A stretch of 36,017 bases of DNA from Pirellula sp. (GCA_021300015.1 JAJTFB010000034.1:1-36017), one strand, 5' to 3'. Shown: positions 5,905 to 14,977, numbered from the stretch's first letter. Numbers and translations: made by a program. The notes: a model not told the origin generated them from the letters alone.

Positions 5905-7194
5905 ATGATCCCTATGCTTAGAAATCGAATCCCCAGTCTCCTCGTGGTCTCGCTCGCAGTCCTGCTGGGGGTTGGTACCACGCGGCAAACCTCGGCGCAA
6001 GTAACTGTCCCAGGGCATACCGCTTATGTTCATCCAGATCCTTGGGGTGCAAGGGTTCGCGAAAACCAAGGTGTCCTGAAGTGGAAAGACGACAACCCAT
6101 CGATCCGATGGTGGGGGCTATTCAAAACATCTGGTAAACTCCGAGCCCAGGTCCTCGTGCGAGGGAATCCCGATGCGATCGGCGGATTGAAACTGCGAAT
6201 CGGCCCTCAAGAACAAACCCCTGTCGGAACCACACAAGCAAGCGAACAAGACTTCCGAGTCGTTGATTTTGGAGAATTCTCCCTTGCACTTGATGGTCCG
6301 AGCCATGTCCTCATCGAGTTGACGCGAGGAACGGGTACTGCGTTGGATGTCCAGGAACTCCGACTCGATGGACCTGCCAGTGCTCAAGTCCATTTCAATC
6401 TCAAGGAGCGCCGCAATGCGGCCTCGGTACACCTGATGTATTCGACGGCCAAAGACGAAAAAGTCGACGCTTTTTACACCGAAGTCGTCGGAGTCGAAGA
6501 GCCGGTCGGGACGTTTTATATGGCCTGTGGATGGCATCGCGGCTACTTCGGAATGCAAGTCAATTCCAAGTCCGAGCGCAGGATCATTTTCAGCGTTTGG
6601 GACAGTGGCGGCGAGGAAATCGATCGTCAAAAAGTCGCTAAGGAGAATCGTGTCCAGTTGCTCGGCAAAGGCCAAGATGTCTTTACCGGAGACTTTGGCA
6701 ACGAAGGGACCGGGGGGCACAGCCACCTGAAGTACCCTTGGAAAACAGGTAGCAAGCAGCGGTTTCTCGTCACCGCAGCTCCTACGGATGAAACCCACAC
6801 GACCTACAGCGGATATTGGTTTCACCCCGAGGATCAGCAATGGATGTTGATCTCTTCATGGAGTGCCCCCAAGGAGGGCCGATACATGCGGGGCTTGCAC
6901 AGCTTCAGCGAAAACTTTCTCGGCGAAAACGGCCACTTGGCCCGCAAAGCGTTGTACGGCAACCCTTGGTATCGAACCGCCGATGGCCAATGGCACGAGA
7001 TCACCCAAGCGAGATTCAGTCATGATCCGACGGGAAAAACCGATCGGTTCGACCGCACCATGGGGCTCGAGGACAACCAGTTCTTCTTGCGACACGGCGG
7101 CTTCTTGGACGGCGGGCTCGACTATGGCACACCGATGGAACGCCAAAGCACCGGTCAGGTCCCTTCAGACCTCGATGCGTTGATCAAGAAATAA
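5905..7194 (+). CDS. Secreted DUF3472-domain protein
   Basis: The 429-residue protein starts with a signal peptide (residues about 1-31, core LLVVSLAVLLGVGT and S-A-Q cleavage region). A beta-rich N-terminal part (about 35-150) resembles the DUF5077-type domain that precedes DUF3472, and the DUF3472 part follows (VHLMYSTAKDEKVDAFYTEV, then F-Y-M-A-C-G-W-H-R-G-Y-F-G-M-Q-V). Proteins of this type are common in planctomycetes and Bacteroidetes and are thought to act on extracellular material, but no activity is established. The start may be ATG 5905 or 5914; both keep the signal peptide. It converges with the esterase gene at 7250. Confidence 0.75.
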   Translation: MIPMLRNRIPSLLVVSLAVLLGVGTTRQTSAQVTVPGHTAYVHPDPWGARVRENQGVLKWKDDNPSIRWWGLFKTSGKLRAQVLVRGNPDAIGGLKLRIGPQEQTPVGTTQASEQDFRVVDFGEFSLALDGPSHVLIELTRGTGTALDVQELRLDGPASAQVHFNLKERRNAASVHLMYSTAKDEKVDAFYTEVVGVEEPVGTFYMACGWHRGYFGMQVNSKSERRIIFSVWDSGGEEIDRQKVAKENRVQLLGKGQDVFTGDFGNEGTGGHSHLKYPWKTGSKQRFLVTAAPTDETHTTYSGYWFHPEDQQWMLISSWSAPKEGRYMRGLHSFSENFLGENGHLARKALYGNPWYRTADGQWHEITQARFSHDPTGKTDRFDRTMGLEDNQFFLRHGGFLDGGLDYGTPMERQSTGQVPSDLDALIKK

Positions 7195-7249
7195 AGGCTT
7201 CCCCGATCGCTTTGCACTTAGCAACCTTGCGATAAATCCGCAGTTACTC

Positions 7250-8191
7250 CTACGGCTTGCTCTTCAGGAAGCCTTGTTGTTCCATCCACTGCGCGGCCCT
7301 CTGTGGCCAAGCTTGAACCGGATCCCCCGTGTCGCGAAGCCCATATCCATGGCCACCTGTAGGATAAAGATGCAGGCTAAAAGGGATCTTCAATTCGTTG
7401 AGCTTCATGGCCGGTACCAAGACGTTCTCACATCCTAGCGCGTCGTTTTGAGCCATGGTCAAAAACATTGGAGGGGTGTTTGCACCGAATACCACATCCG
7501 AGGAGAGTTGCTGTTTGTTTTCCTTATCCGTCATGTAGGCTGGGTAAATCAACAACGTGAAATCGGGCCTTGGAGTTCCTTCGTCCGCCGCATCGCTCTT
7601 GGGATAGCTGATCTCGGCGAATCGCGTCGTGAGCATCGTGCAGAGATTGCCACCGGCCGAGAAACCTAAACAACCAATACGCTTCGGATCGATTCCCAGA
7701 GACTCGGCGCTGTGCCTTAAGACGTTCATCGCCCGCTGGGCGTCTTGCAGTGGAGCTTCATAGGGCGGCTTGCCCTCGCGCCTCGGAACACGGTACTTGA
7801 GCAACGCTGCGGTCACTCCGATGGAGTTGAGCCACTGGCAAACCTCCGTCCCCTCGAGGTCGTAGGCCAAAATGTTGTAGCCACCCCCAGGACAAACCAA
7901 TACGCAGGCTCCGGTGGCCTTCTGCGGATCCGGTGAATAAATCCTCAAATCGGGACTCGTGACATTCCCGATGCGGATGACCCCCTTGTTGGCCACCCCC
8001 CGATCCTCAGGCTTCGACGTGTTGCCCTCGGGCGGATACTCCTTGGTCTCCCCTGGCGCTTTGCCTTGCCATAGAGGGATGGTCTTGTAGGCTCGATCCG
8101 GTTCGTCTGCGAGGCTCGATGCCGGAAGCCCAATGGCCCCGAGGGCAACAAGTGAGCAAAAAACAAAATCAAGCAATGAGCGGATTTTCAT
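7250..8191 (-). CDS. Secreted alpha/beta hydrolase (acetylxylan esterase/BD-FAE-like)
   Basis: The 313-residue protein has an N-terminal signal peptide (about 1-29, ending S-S-L-A-D) and an alpha/beta hydrolase domain. The oxyanion element is PGGGY (101-105), the nucleophile Ser178 lies in G-F-S-A-G-G, and the acid/base candidates are Asp250 (AQND) and His281 (GGHGYG). This pattern matches carbohydrate esterases such as acetylxylan and BD-FAE type enzymes, which remove acetyl or feruloyl groups from polysaccharides. The export signal fits planctomycete use of sulphated or acetylated algal polymers; the exact substrate is not determined. ATG 8191 is supported by the signal peptide. Confidence 0.85.
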   Translation of the reverse strand: MKIRSLLDFVFCSLVALGAIGLPASSLADEPDRAYKTIPLWQGKAPGETKEYPPEGNTSKPEDRGVANKGVIRIGNVTSPDLRIYSPDPQKATGACVLVCPGGGYNILAYDLEGTEVCQWLNSIGVTAALLKYRVPRREGKPPYEAPLQDAQRAMNVLRHSAESLGIDPKRIGCLGFSAGGNLCTMLTTRFAEISYPKSDAADEGTPRPDFTLLIYPAYMTDKENKQQLSSDVVFGANTPPMFLTMAQNDALGCENVLVPAMKLNELKIPFSLHLYPTGGHGYGLRDTGDPVQAWPQRAAQWMEQQGFLKSKP

Positions 8192-8211
8192 GGAAACCTA
8201 TGAGGGGTACT

Positions 8212-8526
8212 TTACTTTCCTAAGTCCGAGAGCAGTTCGCTCATTTCGGCGGCTGCATGAAGGTTATTTTGAGTTCGGGCTTCTTCGATCCCATCTCTGA
8301 GCAACGCTCTGGCTTGTTCGATCTGATCGAGTTCGGCCAGTTGCTGGGCTGCCATGAAAAACGCGGCCACGTACTTCGCCTCGGGATCGTAAGCCAGTTC
8401 GCGAAGGATGCGGATACTCTCTTCGTGGTCCTGCTCCTTGCGCAACTCCATCGCCAACGAATACCGAAGGAACGAATCGTTCGGTTCGTCAGCCAACATG
8501 GCTAGGATTTTCTCTTTGCGGCTCAT
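8212..8526 (-). CDS. Small TPR-like helical protein
   Basis: The 104-residue, all-helical protein has two or three degenerate TPR units (DSFLRYSLAMELRKEQDHEE, then KYVAAFFMAAQQLAELDQIE). It lacks a signal peptide and is probably a cytoplasmic adaptor. ATG 8526 (M-S-R-K-E-K) is preferred to a TTG six codons earlier. It lies 65 bases downstream of the methyltransferase gene and just upstream of the secreted esterase in the same direction, so the three may be cotranscribed. Partner unknown. Confidence 0.75.
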   Translation of the reverse strand: MSRKEKILAMLADEPNDSFLRYSLAMELRKEQDHEESIRILRELAYDPEAKYVAAFFMAAQQLAELDQIEQARALLRDGIEEARTQNNLHAAAEMSELLSDLGK

Positions 8527-8591
8527 ACTTGTGGGGTTTCTCAAAAAGGACGCTTCGATGGTTCCGCGATGGATTTAGAGGTCGTCGAGAC

Positions 8592-9440
8592 CTAGGCTTT
8601 CTTTTGCAGCACAAGAACCACATCGCAGGATTTCTTCGACAACCGGCACGGGTCGTTGATGTCGAACCAAAAGTCATAGGTGCGGATCAATTCCAATCCC
8701 TTGACTTTGGCAAGCAGCGACTTGAGTTGCTCGACATCGTAGAGTCGCAATCGCAGATGATCGGTTAGCTTCTTTTCCTCTTGGCCATCGATCTGGACCT
8801 TCATGGTCATTTTGAGGGTCTCGACTCGTTTGGCCTCATCGACTTGCTCGACCGACAGCGCATAGCGAATCGAAAACTCCGGGGTCTTGACCGACCAACG
8901 CTCGGTACCCCAAAGCTCTCCGTCGTGAGGAACAATGTGCAGCGAGAGGACAAACACCCCCCCGGGACGCAGATGCTTGGCAACGCACTTGAGGTGGCTA
9001 AGTGCGGCTGCTTCGGTTTCCAAATGCCGGAACGTATTGATGGCGTTGAAGGCCGCGTCGAATGGCTGATCGAATTGAAAATCGGTCATGTCCTGCTTGG
9101 ACAACACCGCTCGGCAACCGATCTGCTTGAGCTTCTTCTCACAAAAATCCAGAGCCGGTTGGTTCAGATCCATTCCTGTTACCGCGTAACCGCGACGCGC
9201 CATTTCACGGACCAAACGGCCCGAACCGCAACCGGCCTCGAGCACCCTTTCGACCGGGAACGGAACGAACTTGCGGAACACATCCTCCAAGAATCTCGCT
9301 TCGCTCGGAGTCTCTTTGAGGAACCCGGCCTCGTACCACTCGGGATGATCGTACCAGTGAATCGACTCGCTGTCGGTCTTGACGGCTGGTTTGGTGCTGT
9401 TGCGCGATTTCAAAACAAGGGGCTCCGTCGTTGGAAACAA
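8592..9440 (-). CDS. Class I SAM-dependent methyltransferase
   Basis: The 282-residue protein has the Rossmann methyltransferase motif I VLEAGCGSGRLVREMA (about 67-82), an acidic end of strand 2 in V-T-G-M-D-L-N, and a motif IV-like FDAAFNAINTFRHL. The C-terminal beta-rich extension (RLRLYDVEQLKSLLAKV onwards) resembles small-molecule methyltransferases. The substrate cannot be inferred. The start is uncertain: the frame opens directly after the TAG stop of the upstream gene (9497-9495), with TTG 9440 the first plausible start and no ATG before motif I. The gene is in the same reading frame as its upstream neighbour, separated only by that stop. Confidence 0.8.
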   Translation of the reverse strand: MFPTTEPLVLKSRNSTKPAVKTDSESIHWYDHPEWYEAGFLKETPSEARFLEDVFRKFVPFPVERVLEAGCGSGRLVREMARRGYAVTGMDLNQPALDFCEKKLKQIGCRAVLSKQDMTDFQFDQPFDAAFNAINTFRHLETEAAALSHLKCVAKHLRPGGVFVLSLHIVPHDGELWGTERWSVKTPEFSIRYALSVEQVDEAKRVETLKMTMKVQIDGQEEKKLTDHLRLRLYDVEQLKSLLAKVKGLELIRTYDFWFDINDPCRLSKKSCDVVLVLQKKA

Positions 9441-9494
9441 GGTGGTGAATCGTAGGGGCAGTCGTGCGCGTTCGAGGACGCTGGCCCGGAATAT

Positions 9495-10160
9495 CTAAGG
9501 GGTCAGTGGCAATTCGCTCGCCGCGAATTCCCGGCAAAGCCCGAGCATCTGGTTCTCCGAAATCGAGGTCGCCGATGCGACGAACAGAAGTCGCCCGCGT
9601 CGTATGACCCCCTTTTCCATAAAACGCCCAAAGAGATCCAATTGCTCGACTTCGCCCGATCGACTCGCATGGACCAAGCAGTCCTGCCGATCCAACGGGT
9701 GGATCGCAAGTGCCGTGCGTCGGTCCGACGAACAGAGGAACTCAGGATGGCAGGTCCATGGATCTTTGGTCGCACCCGGCGTCAATCGCAACTGCGGATT
9801 GCATTCGAGCATCGATGTTTGAACACTGAGCCAAAGCTCTGCGACCAACAGGCCAGATGCGTTGCCGTGCACCCGAATGTCGAGTTGGTAACTGAACGGC
9901 CAAGGGAACTTTTGGGGAAACTTGACGATGAAATCGTCCAGACGCGAGTATGCTTCCTCGAAGGCGGGAGCCTCAGTGCTCGGATCGACCGAATCCTCTC
10001 TGGGTTGGATTTTCCAAGAGCAGATCGCTCGGTGTTGCACGCTGGAATCCTGCTCGGATTTCGCGCGCCATTCGATCGTCAAGCTCGGTCGCGTCGATAC
10101 GACCAACGCATGCGATGCATGATCGAAAATGGCCTCGGTCTGTGATACGTTCCAACCCAT
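9495..10160 (-). CDS. Hypothetical protein
   Basis: An unrecognised 221-residue protein starting at ATG 10160 (M-G-W-N-V-S-Q-T-E-A-I-F-D-H-A-S-H-A). It looks like an alternating beta/alpha cytoplasmic protein with several conserved-looking aromatic and charged motifs (FPWPFSYQLDIRVHG, LDRQDCLVHASRSGEVEQLD) and no signal peptide or membrane helix. It is cotranscribed with the downstream methyltransferase in all likelihood, since the next frame opens immediately after its TAG. It is divergent from suhB. Confidence 0.65.
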   Translation of the reverse strand: MGWNVSQTEAIFDHASHALVVSTRPSLTIEWRAKSEQDSSVQHRAICSWKIQPREDSVDPSTEAPAFEEAYSRLDDFIVKFPQKFPWPFSYQLDIRVHGNASGLLVAELWLSVQTSMLECNPQLRLTPGATKDPWTCHPEFLCSSDRRTALAIHPLDRQDCLVHASRSGEVEQLDLFGRFMEKGVIRRGRLLFVASATSISENQMLGLCREFAASELPLTP

Positions 10161-10214
10161 GAGTCGATGATTGATAAGGGTTCAAGAGGGCTAAATCCAA
10201 TCGCGATCGCCCAC

Positions 10215-10220
10215 TATAAT
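10215..10220 (+). promoter_or_regulatory. -10 hexamer upstream of the inositol monophosphatase gene
   Basis: A perfect TATAAT lies 89 bases before the chosen suhB start. No good -35 box is seen at 16-18 bases (TAAATC there; TTGATA is farther upstream at 10171). If this is the promoter, the ATG at 10219 inside it cannot be the start, which supports ATG 10309. Confidence 0.4.
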
Positions 10221-10308
10221 GGACAACCGCCTCGTCGTCGATGCGGGGTGCACTGGGGATAACAAGGTCTGGGATCCTGCTCAAGAATCGAACGCAATTC
10301 GCGGAGAA

Positions 10309-11145
10309 ATGGCTTTGAAAATCGATCTTATGGATGCCCTGGGCATCGCGCAGGCCGCCTCCCAAAACGCAGGGGAAATCCTCTTGGCCATGCAGGGCAC
10401 GGCCCAAGTGCACCACAAGGATGCAAAGGACCTAGTGACCGATGCCGATTTGGCCGCTCAAAAAGCGATCTGTAAAGCCATCTTTGAGGCCTTTCCAGAC
10501 CACGGGTTTCTAGGCGAGGAGGGATCCGCGGGGATGTTCGAGGCCCAGGAACTCAACAACGCGAATTCCGACTACCAATGGGTCGTGGACCCTCTCGACG
10601 GTACGACCAACTATGCCCACGGATTTCCGCAATACGCCGTGAGCATCGCACTGACCTTCCAACGACTGCCGGTCTTGGGTGTGGTTTATGATCCGGTGTC
10701 CATGGAGATGTTCTGGGCCGTCGAAGGCCATGGAGCTTGGTTGAACGACCGCCGGATTTCGGTAAGCCACCAAACGGAGTTATCCAAAGCTCTCGTGGCT
10801 GTCGGTTTGGCTCCGAACCTAAGCCGCGACTCGAGCGAGCTTCGAAGTCTGATCCATTTGCTTCTGGAAAGCCAAGCCGTACGCCGACTCGGATCGGCTG
10901 CGTTGAATCTGTGCTACGTCGCTTGTGGAAGGCTCGATGGCTTTTGGGCCAGTTCTCTGAAACTCTGGGATATCGCCGCCGGAGTCTTGATCGTCCGCGA
11001 GGCTGGCGGAGTCGTCAGCGACATCAAGGGCCAGGATAGCCAAGCCCTCGGCGGAGCCTTGATCGCCGCTTCGACTCGACATCTGCAAAACCGAATCGGT
11101 ATCGCTCTGCAAAATCCACCCGACGACACGCTAAAAAGGGCTTAA
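10309..11145 (+). CDS. suhB: Inositol monophosphatase family protein
   Basis: The 278-residue cytoplasmic Mg-dependent phosphatase has the family metal-binding motifs: Glu at G-E-E (69-71), D-P-L-D-G-T-T-N (94-101), and Asp221 in W-D-I-A-A-G. It hydrolyses myo-inositol 1-phosphate or a related sugar phosphate. ATG 10309 is preceded by a G-G-A-G motif and gives the usual family length; an upstream in-frame ATG (10219) overlaps a TATAAT box and would add 30 atypical residues. Its stop overlaps the convergent gene's stop by three bases. A bisphosphate nucleotidase role cannot be excluded. Confidence 0.9.
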   Translation: MALKIDLMDALGIAQAASQNAGEILLAMQGTAQVHHKDAKDLVTDADLAAQKAICKAIFEAFPDHGFLGEEGSAGMFEAQELNNANSDYQWVVDPLDGTTNYAHGFPQYAVSIALTFQRLPVLGVVYDPVSMEMFWAVEGHGAWLNDRRISVSHQTELSKALVAVGLAPNLSRDSSELRSLIHLLLESQAVRRLGSAALNLCYVACGRLDGFWASSLKLWDIAAGVLIVREAGGVVSDIKGQDSQALGGALIAASTRHLQNRIGIALQNPPDDTLKRA

Positions 11146-13130
11146 CGCCTAGGCCGCGCCGGTCGGACAACACGCTGAGCGGTCCCTACCCTCGCCGGGG
11201 ACGATGCATTGCCGGGTGCTTTGGAGGTGCGTTGCGGTGTGCCTTGAGTCACTGCACCTTGAGTCGCTGCGCCTTGGGGCAAATTCACAAGTGGGCGAGG
11301 AGAGGCCGACTCGGAATTGCTCGATGGATCTCCCGAACTCCCGGCGATGCTTGAGCCTTGCAGAGCGTCGCTCTGCTCCTGAGGTTCACTCAGGATTTCG
11401 CTCAGCCGTTTGTCATAGAGCGAAAGAGCCCGCGTCGCATGTCCCCGCGGACCAATGGGCCACTTCAACTGGCGGTTGTCATAAATATTGGAAATCAGGA
11501 AATCAATCGCCTTCTCAACCCGCTTGGAGCGAACATCCTGATCGCTGACCGTAAACAAAAGCCACTCCAGCATATGGCCCGTAGTCTGTACCTTACGCTC
11601 CACATTCGGTTCGTTCCCACGACCCTCGAACCAGTTGGTGCTGAAGCTGCCGTCAGGGTTTTGGAGCTGCCACGTGTATTCGATGAACTCGTTGATGAAC
11701 TTCGCCGCGCGAAGATACTGACCTTGAAGCGGTTGGCCTTGAAGGACACGCTGTTTGATCGCGAAGGAATAGCCCATCAGCCGGTGTGTGCCGCCACACG
11801 CCGAACCGACGACCGGTTGGGCTAACTCCTCTTGAATCAACTTCTGGATACTCCACACCCTGCCATCGTTGGCCCGCCACTGCTTGTCGGAGTCCAAGTA
11901 ATACGAAAGACCGATGAGCTTGAAGGTCAACTCGGATTTTTCCCGGCAAGTGGCCATTTCGTACAGGACCAAGTCCTCGACCGTGAACTTCTGATTGCCG
12001 ATTTGGATCGGGTAATCTGGAGGTACCTGGCATTGCGCTAAGATCGCTAGGAATTGCCCCTGGTGCCCTTGCACTCCCCCACCCACATTGGGCACAAAGC
12101 TATTCCCACGCGGTGTGAAAATTCGCTGCGTTCTGCACAAGCCATTGTGACACATCCAACCGATCGCATTGACCCTCTGGTTGCTCGGACCGATCATCTC
12201 GTAGTCGCTCCCGAAGGCCAACAGCGCATGCATGACGGCCCAAGGGGAACGAGCCGCAGTGGTTTCGGGATTCTCGAGGTAATAGTCCAAAGCCAACTGC
12301 ACCTGATCGAGTCGGGCTCTCTGAGCGGCTGTTCCATAAAAGGACTCCGCTTGATCCGGGGCGCCCGAGGCCATTGACGATTCCCCAGCAACGCTCGAAT
12401 CGGAAGTGCTCGCTTCAATCTGGGACTCACCGTAACGGGATTCACCATAAAGATCAGGTTTTTTCGCCTTCTCCGCATCGATCCCCTGCAACGATCGATC
12501 CGTTTGAGGCATCTGGGTCGGCTCAAATTCCTGAGCAAGATAGTCCTTCATGTCCTCATCGGAGGTCTTCAATTCCCTCTTCCTCGGGACCTTGGTCACC
12601 TCAGGCCCCGCCTCGGAGATTTCCAAAGTCGATTCCGATGCAAGGAACCCCTCCCCTTGAGTAAACTTCGGAGGCTCGTTCGACCCCGAGTTAGCTATCT
12701 CAAGGCTCGATTCCACGCTCGATGTGGATTCGAGCGATCGCTCGGCGCACTCGGCAATCAAAGTACAAGTCGCGCTGCGGATTGAACCACCAAGGGCCAT
12801 CGTCGGATCACTGGACAAAGCCCCGAGGAGGTTCAGCGTGGTGACCAAGTGATCGAGTTGGCCCTCGACGGCGAAAAGCTCGTTGCGCCAAGCGCTGGCC
12901 GACCGAGCACTCCCTCGCAACTCGTTGACCGGGACATCTACTCCCGAATCGACCGGCCCGCGCAATGGGTTCTTGCGAGTCGATTGCTTCCCGGCAAAAG
13001 CGGGTGGCTCCGATGCGATCGAGGACCAAGGCTCCAGGTGCAGCGCCCAAGCCGCCCCCGATAGGACTCCAAGCTGGAGGCCAAGGCGAAGAGCTCGCAA
13101 TGAAAAAAGTTTTTCTAATGGTCTTCGCAT
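11142..13130 (-). CDS. Large envelope-associated protein with alpha-toroid-like C-terminal domain
   Basis: The 662-residue protein starts with a basic segment and a hydrophobic helix (LRLGLQLGVLSGAAWALHL, about 16-34), which suggests an anchor or uncleaved signal. Residues about 40-280 form a long, Ser/Glu-rich, low-complexity linker. Residues about 285-590 look like an alpha/alpha toroid of the prenyltransferase/squalene-cyclase type (QLALDYYLENPETTAARSPW, GWMCHNGLCR, QNPDGSFSTNWFEGRG, QTTGHMLEWLLF). The tail is Pro/Ser/Thr/Gln-rich and basic, ending P-A-R-P-R-R. ATG 13130 is preferred to an upstream start (13178) because the hydrophobic helix then sits at the N-terminus. No catalytic DxDD motif is seen, so enzymatic activity is doubtful. 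Confidence 0.7.
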   Translation of the reverse strand: MRRPLEKLFSLRALRLGLQLGVLSGAAWALHLEPWSSIASEPPAFAGKQSTRKNPLRGPVDSGVDVPVNELRGSARSASAWRNELFAVEGQLDHLVTTLNLLGALSSDPTMALGGSIRSATCTLIAECAERSLESTSSVESSLEIANSGSNEPPKFTQGEGFLASESTLEISEAGPEVTKVPRKRELKTSDEDMKDYLAQEFEPTQMPQTDRSLQGIDAEKAKKPDLYGESRYGESQIEASTSDSSVAGESSMASGAPDQAESFYGTAAQRARLDQVQLALDYYLENPETTAARSPWAVMHALLAFGSDYEMIGPSNQRVNAIGWMCHNGLCRTQRIFTPRGNSFVPNVGGGVQGHQGQFLAILAQCQVPPDYPIQIGNQKFTVEDLVLYEMATCREKSELTFKLIGLSYYLDSDKQWRANDGRVWSIQKLIQEELAQPVVGSACGGTHRLMGYSFAIKQRVLQGQPLQGQYLRAAKFINEFIEYTWQLQNPDGSFSTNWFEGRGNEPNVERKVQTTGHMLEWLLFTVSDQDVRSKRVEKAIDFLISNIYDNRQLKWPIGPRGHATRALSLYDKRLSEILSEPQEQSDALQGSSIAGSSGDPSSNSESASPRPLVNLPQGAATQGAVTQGTPQRTSKAPGNASSPARVGTAQRVVRPARPRR

Positions 13131-13516
13131 CTCAAGTAGTTGCCTAAAGACGGTTCGAGGATCTCGAAGATCAGGCATACACGACGACCCATCGTTGCAC
13201 GAAAACGTTCCGGACCTAGAGGAGACTCCCTGTTTATCGGACTAAAGAGTCGAATCGATGCAACGATAAAAGGGGAATTCATCGTCAAAGACGAACCTCT
13301 TTTCTCCCTAGCCCGAGGAAAACAGTGTTATTTAATCAAGAAAACTAATTCCTGTTTTGTGCAATAAATCTCCTAGAAGCGCGAACTAATGCTAGAGATT
13401 TGCGTACTACGGTGCGGGCTGAAGGTCGGTATGGGCTGTCGGTCCACATGGCGAAATCCGAAAGATTACCGATCGTCCGGGGTGTTCGGGGTTCTCCCAG
13501 CAAGAAAGGCTGTGCA
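13131..13516. other. Divergent intergenic region upstream of dksA-like gene
   Basis: No supported gene is present. The stretch is AT-richer near 13290-13400 and should hold the divergent promoters of the large envelope protein and the DksA-like gene. The only clear signal is AAGAAAGG upstream of ATG 13517. Confidence 0.4.
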
Positions 13517-13894
13517 ATGACGACTCGTAAAGAGGCCTTGATCAAACTCAAAGAAGTTCTCTTGCTGCGCAGGGAGGCCTTGAAACGAGCCCTCGACGGC
13601 GACATCAGTATGCTTCAGTCGCTCTCCCAAGAGGGGGGCGATGTGATGGATGCAGCGATGGATACGGCTCAAGACGAAATCAGCAGTCAATTGGTTGAGG
13701 TCGAGAGCCGTGAATTGAGTCAAATCGATGAGGCGCTCTCGAAGTTCAAAAGCAATGCCTACGGCGATTGCGAGATCTGCGACAAGCCGATTCCCCTTGC
13801 ACGGCTTCAAGCCGTCCCTTATGCGACGACTTGCATCGACTGCGCTCGTAAGCAAGAGCTCGGGCAAGTATCTCAAGGCGAAGATTTCAGCTAA
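13517..13894 (+). CDS. dksA: DksA/TraR-family zinc-finger regulator
   Basis: This 125-residue protein has an N-terminal coiled coil (about 1-80), whose tip carries acidic residues in G-G-D-V-M-D-A-A-M-D, and a C4 zinc finger made of Cys85/Cys88 (CEIC) and Cys106/Cys109 (CIDC). DksA proteins enter the RNA polymerase secondary channel and, with ppGpp, reset transcription during starvation. The order coiled coil then finger, and the length, fit the family. ATG 13517 follows AAGAAAGG at normal spacing. It is convergent with pyrB, only three bases apart. Whether it answers to ppGpp is not shown by sequence. Confidence 0.85.
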   Translation: MTTRKEALIKLKEVLLLRREALKRALDGDISMLQSLSQEGGDVMDAAMDTAQDEISSQLVEVESRELSQIDEALSKFKSNAYGDCEICDKPIPLARLQAVPYATTCIDCARKQELGQVSQGEDFS

Positions 13895-13897
13895 GCG

Positions 13898-14818
13898 CTA
13901 AGCGATATCTCTTCCCAAGAGCATCGCTAGAAGAGCCATCCGAAGGTACACGCCGTTTTGGGCTTGGCGAAAGTAACCTGCAATAGGTAGCTCGTCGACC
14001 GAAAGGGCGATCTCATCGACCCTCGGCAAAGGGTCGAGAATCAAACGGCACGAAGCGGGAATTTCTTCGGGCGTCAGTCGGTACTCGTATCGGTACTTCT
14101 CGAACAGCGATCGGTCGGGGAAACGTTCTTCCTGCAAGCGGTTGAGGTAAATCACATCCGGATTCTTCAGCTCCGCAAGAGATGTCGATTGGCTTACCCG
14201 AACCGAGCGCTCGGTGCACTGTTCGACAAGCCAGCGCGGTGCCATGAGCTCAGGGGGGGAGATGAAGTCAAAACCGATGTTTTCAAATTGGGACAGCACC
14301 AAGCACAGCGAGTGAATGCTGCGGGACTGTAGCGGGTCGAATCCGAATGCATATTGGAGATTCGATAGAGTTCCGAGCTCCTCGATGATCGTGAAGGTAT
14401 CGACGAGAGATTGGGTGGGGTGCTCATTGCCGCCATCGCCAGCATTGATAAACGGCACACAGGAGGCATCCGAAGCGATCTGCGCGTCACCTGATTTCGG
14501 AAGTCTCGCGACGATCAAGTCGCAATAGCCACTGACGACCTTGATCGCATCGGAAAGCGACTCGCCTTTCTCGAACGATGTCGATCCGACCCCTTGGATG
14601 AAGACAATTCCAGCACCGAGTCGTTGGGCTGCGGATTGGAAACTCAGCAAGGTTCGCGAGCTCGGTTCGAGAAACACCAAGCCGATCATTTTATCGGCAA
14701 GCAAATTCGTTCTGCCTTTCTCCTGGCAGATCGTCCGCATCTTGCGAGCCGTTTGAAAAATCTCATGCAATACTGGGATCGTCAGTTGTCGCGCCGAGAT
14801 CAGTCGCTCAAGTGGCAT
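13898..14818 (-). CDS. pyrB: Aspartate carbamoyltransferase catalytic chain
   Basis: The 306-residue enzyme condenses carbamoyl phosphate with aspartate in pyrimidine synthesis. Conserved elements are the carbamoyl-phosphate loop EPSSRT (51-56), Lys in F-E-K-G-E-S (84), Arg in I-V-A-R (105), His133 in N-E-H-P-T-Q, Arg in L-N-R-L-Q-E-E-R and D-P-L-P-R in place of the usual H-P-L-P-R. The segment normally reading V-G-D-L-x-x-G-R-x-x-H-S-L is F-G-F-D-P-L-Q-S-R-S-I-H-S-L, one visible departure although the arginine is kept. No pyrI regulatory chain or dihydroorotase is adjacent. The start ATG 14818 fits family length. Confidence 0.92.
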   Translation of the reverse strand: MPLERLISARQLTIPVLHEIFQTARKMRTICQEKGRTNLLADKMIGLVFLEPSSRTLLSFQSAAQRLGAGIVFIQGVGSTSFEKGESLSDAIKVVSGYCDLIVARLPKSGDAQIASDASCVPFINAGDGGNEHPTQSLVDTFTIIEELGTLSNLQYAFGFDPLQSRSIHSLCLVLSQFENIGFDFISPPELMAPRWLVEQCTERSVRVSQSTSLAELKNPDVIYLNRLQEERFPDRSLFEKYRYEYRLTPEEIPASCRLILDPLPRVDEIALSVDELPIAGYFRQAQNGVYLRMALLAMLLGRDIA

Positions 14819-14977
14819 TGTTGTGATTCGATCTAGGAAAAGGGTTCCGTGAATCGTCAGGTCTCATACAATCGATGGACCAATACGTTACAATCCTTTC
14901 GCGTTTTTGGATAGCGAAGCACGGTCGTGTTTTTCGAATCCTCAGCTCCTTTTTCAACCCCTATAAGCGAACCCTCA

